Part shown: positions 63,559-64,000 of the stretch, in pieces
Position numbering within the stretch: position 1 is the first letter of the stretch
Layout of the letters: every line of letters starts with the position of its first letter
Assembly (NCBI RefSeq): GCF_000018545.1
Contig: NC_012587.1
Location: forward strand, 682,001 to 746,000
Direction of reading: 5' to 3'
From: Sinorhizobium fredii NGR234
GTDB lineage: Bacteria; Pseudomonadota; Alphaproteobacteria; Rhizobiales; Rhizobiaceae
Length of the DNA: 64,000 nt
Made by a program: the position numbers and the translations under genes
The notes under the pieces: generated by a model
Seen by the model: the letters and a program-made list of their open reading frames with translations, nothing else
Told to the model about the DNA's origin: nothing
The model's database searches: none

Positions 63559-64000
63559 CACGATTTAGAAGTGAGCTGGCGCACTAGGAGGCTCCGCCGC
63601 TTCGCCCCTAGATATCTCAGGCTCCCCGAAACGAAATCCGATATCCCTGAGACAACCTGATGAAACCAACTTACTGGAATCAGAACCCGGAGGGACTACG
63701 TCAGCTATCCCAGTCCGCTCCGCGGATCTGATGACACAGACATTCCAGCTTGCACCAGGCTCCGCCGAAGGGCTGAATAAATAAAAAAGAGCGAAGCGAC
63801 CCGCTTTTAAACAACGGCGGAGCCCATGAAACCTCAGGATTCAATCCTGAACCCTGGTTTCACATTCGCTATCCAAAGGCTCCAATTCTTCAAAATACAG
63901 CGCCCAGGAAGACCGTATCATTGGTTTAGATTATACCACTTGTCCCTTTTGTCGAAGAACCTCGACAGCGCATGGAAAAAGTCCACCGTCGGTAAAAAAT
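63559..64000. other. Non-coding tail with secondary structure
   Basis: No gene seen in 440 bases up to the window edge. Contains a nested hairpin at 63827-63862 and short A-rich tracts. Could be part of a plasmid control region. Confidence 0.4.
63827..63862. repeat. Nested hairpin with perfect 17-bp palindrome
   Basis: TCAGGATT-C-AATCCTGA at 63834-63850, enclosed by TGAAACC (63827-63833) and GGTTTCA (63856-63862) with a 5-base bulge. Stable in either strand; no T-run follows, so not an obvious terminator. Confidence 0.55.

Overview
The window reads as a GC-rich replicon of an alphaproteobacterium of the Rhizobium/Agrobacterium group, most likely a plasmid or chromid. The evidence is the density of ABC and TRAP sugar importers, GntR/LacI/DeoR/LysR regulators, the rhizobial erythritol-type isomerase pair, and a final 11 kb block of short unrecognised genes with an AbiEii-like toxin and a PcfJ-like protein. 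I saw no rRNA, tRNA, CRISPR array or intact insertion sequence.

Layout. 1-6.4 kb: a ribose-type ABC importer (5'-truncated binding protein, ATPase, permease), then araD, araB and a LysR regulator. 6.4-9.9 kb: a complete TRAP importer. 10-18.5 kb: an AraC regulator, two near-identical FadR-type GntR regulators, two BKACE enzymes, an SDR, a DUF1537 acid-sugar kinase, a frameshifted SDR and an SDR remnant, apparently a duplicated module. 18.5-28.6 kb, minus strand: one long transcription unit running ABC importer (ATPase, permease, binding protein), two aldo/keto reductases, a small unknown protein, an MBL-fold hydrolase, a RuBisCO-like protein and glucose-6-phosphate isomerase. 28.7-31 kb: a Sua5-type protein and a third aldo/keto reductase. 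31-37.2 kb: transketolase, FBPase, class II aldolase, a DeoR regulator, TpiA and RpiB. 37.3-40.4 kb: pntAB. 41-42.9 kb: a chemoreceptor. 43-51.2 kb: a LacI-controlled glycoside importer with a GH3 beta-glucosidase. 51.3-52.5 kb: an ApnO-like oxidoreductase. 53-64 kb: plasmid-type unknown genes.

How it fits together. A recurring 18-bp operator, (A/T)GGTAT(G/A)AGGTNNNACC(A/T), lies upstream of the TRAP importer, gntR-1, the importer/RuBisCO-like operon, an aldo/keto reductase, the chemoreceptor and the ApnO-like gene. Partial copies lie upstream of the kinase/SDR pair, the transketolase operon and gntR-2. Its inner AGGTNNNACC(A/T) core is what FadR-family GntR proteins bind, and the window encodes two such proteins with identical recognition helices. 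Together these genes make up a plausible route for a branched or short aldose, best matched to D-apiose/D-apionate: uptake, oxidation to a lactone (aldo/keto reductases), hydrolysis (MBL protein), oxidation/isomerisation (ApnO-like), phosphorylation (DUF1537), cleavage or decarboxylation (RuBisCO-like protein), two tetrulose-phosphate isomerisations (TpiA, RpiB) to erythrose 4-phosphate, and assimilation through aldolase, bisphosphatase, transketolase and Pgi. The operators, gene order and motifs are read from the sequence; the substrate and the complete route are inference.
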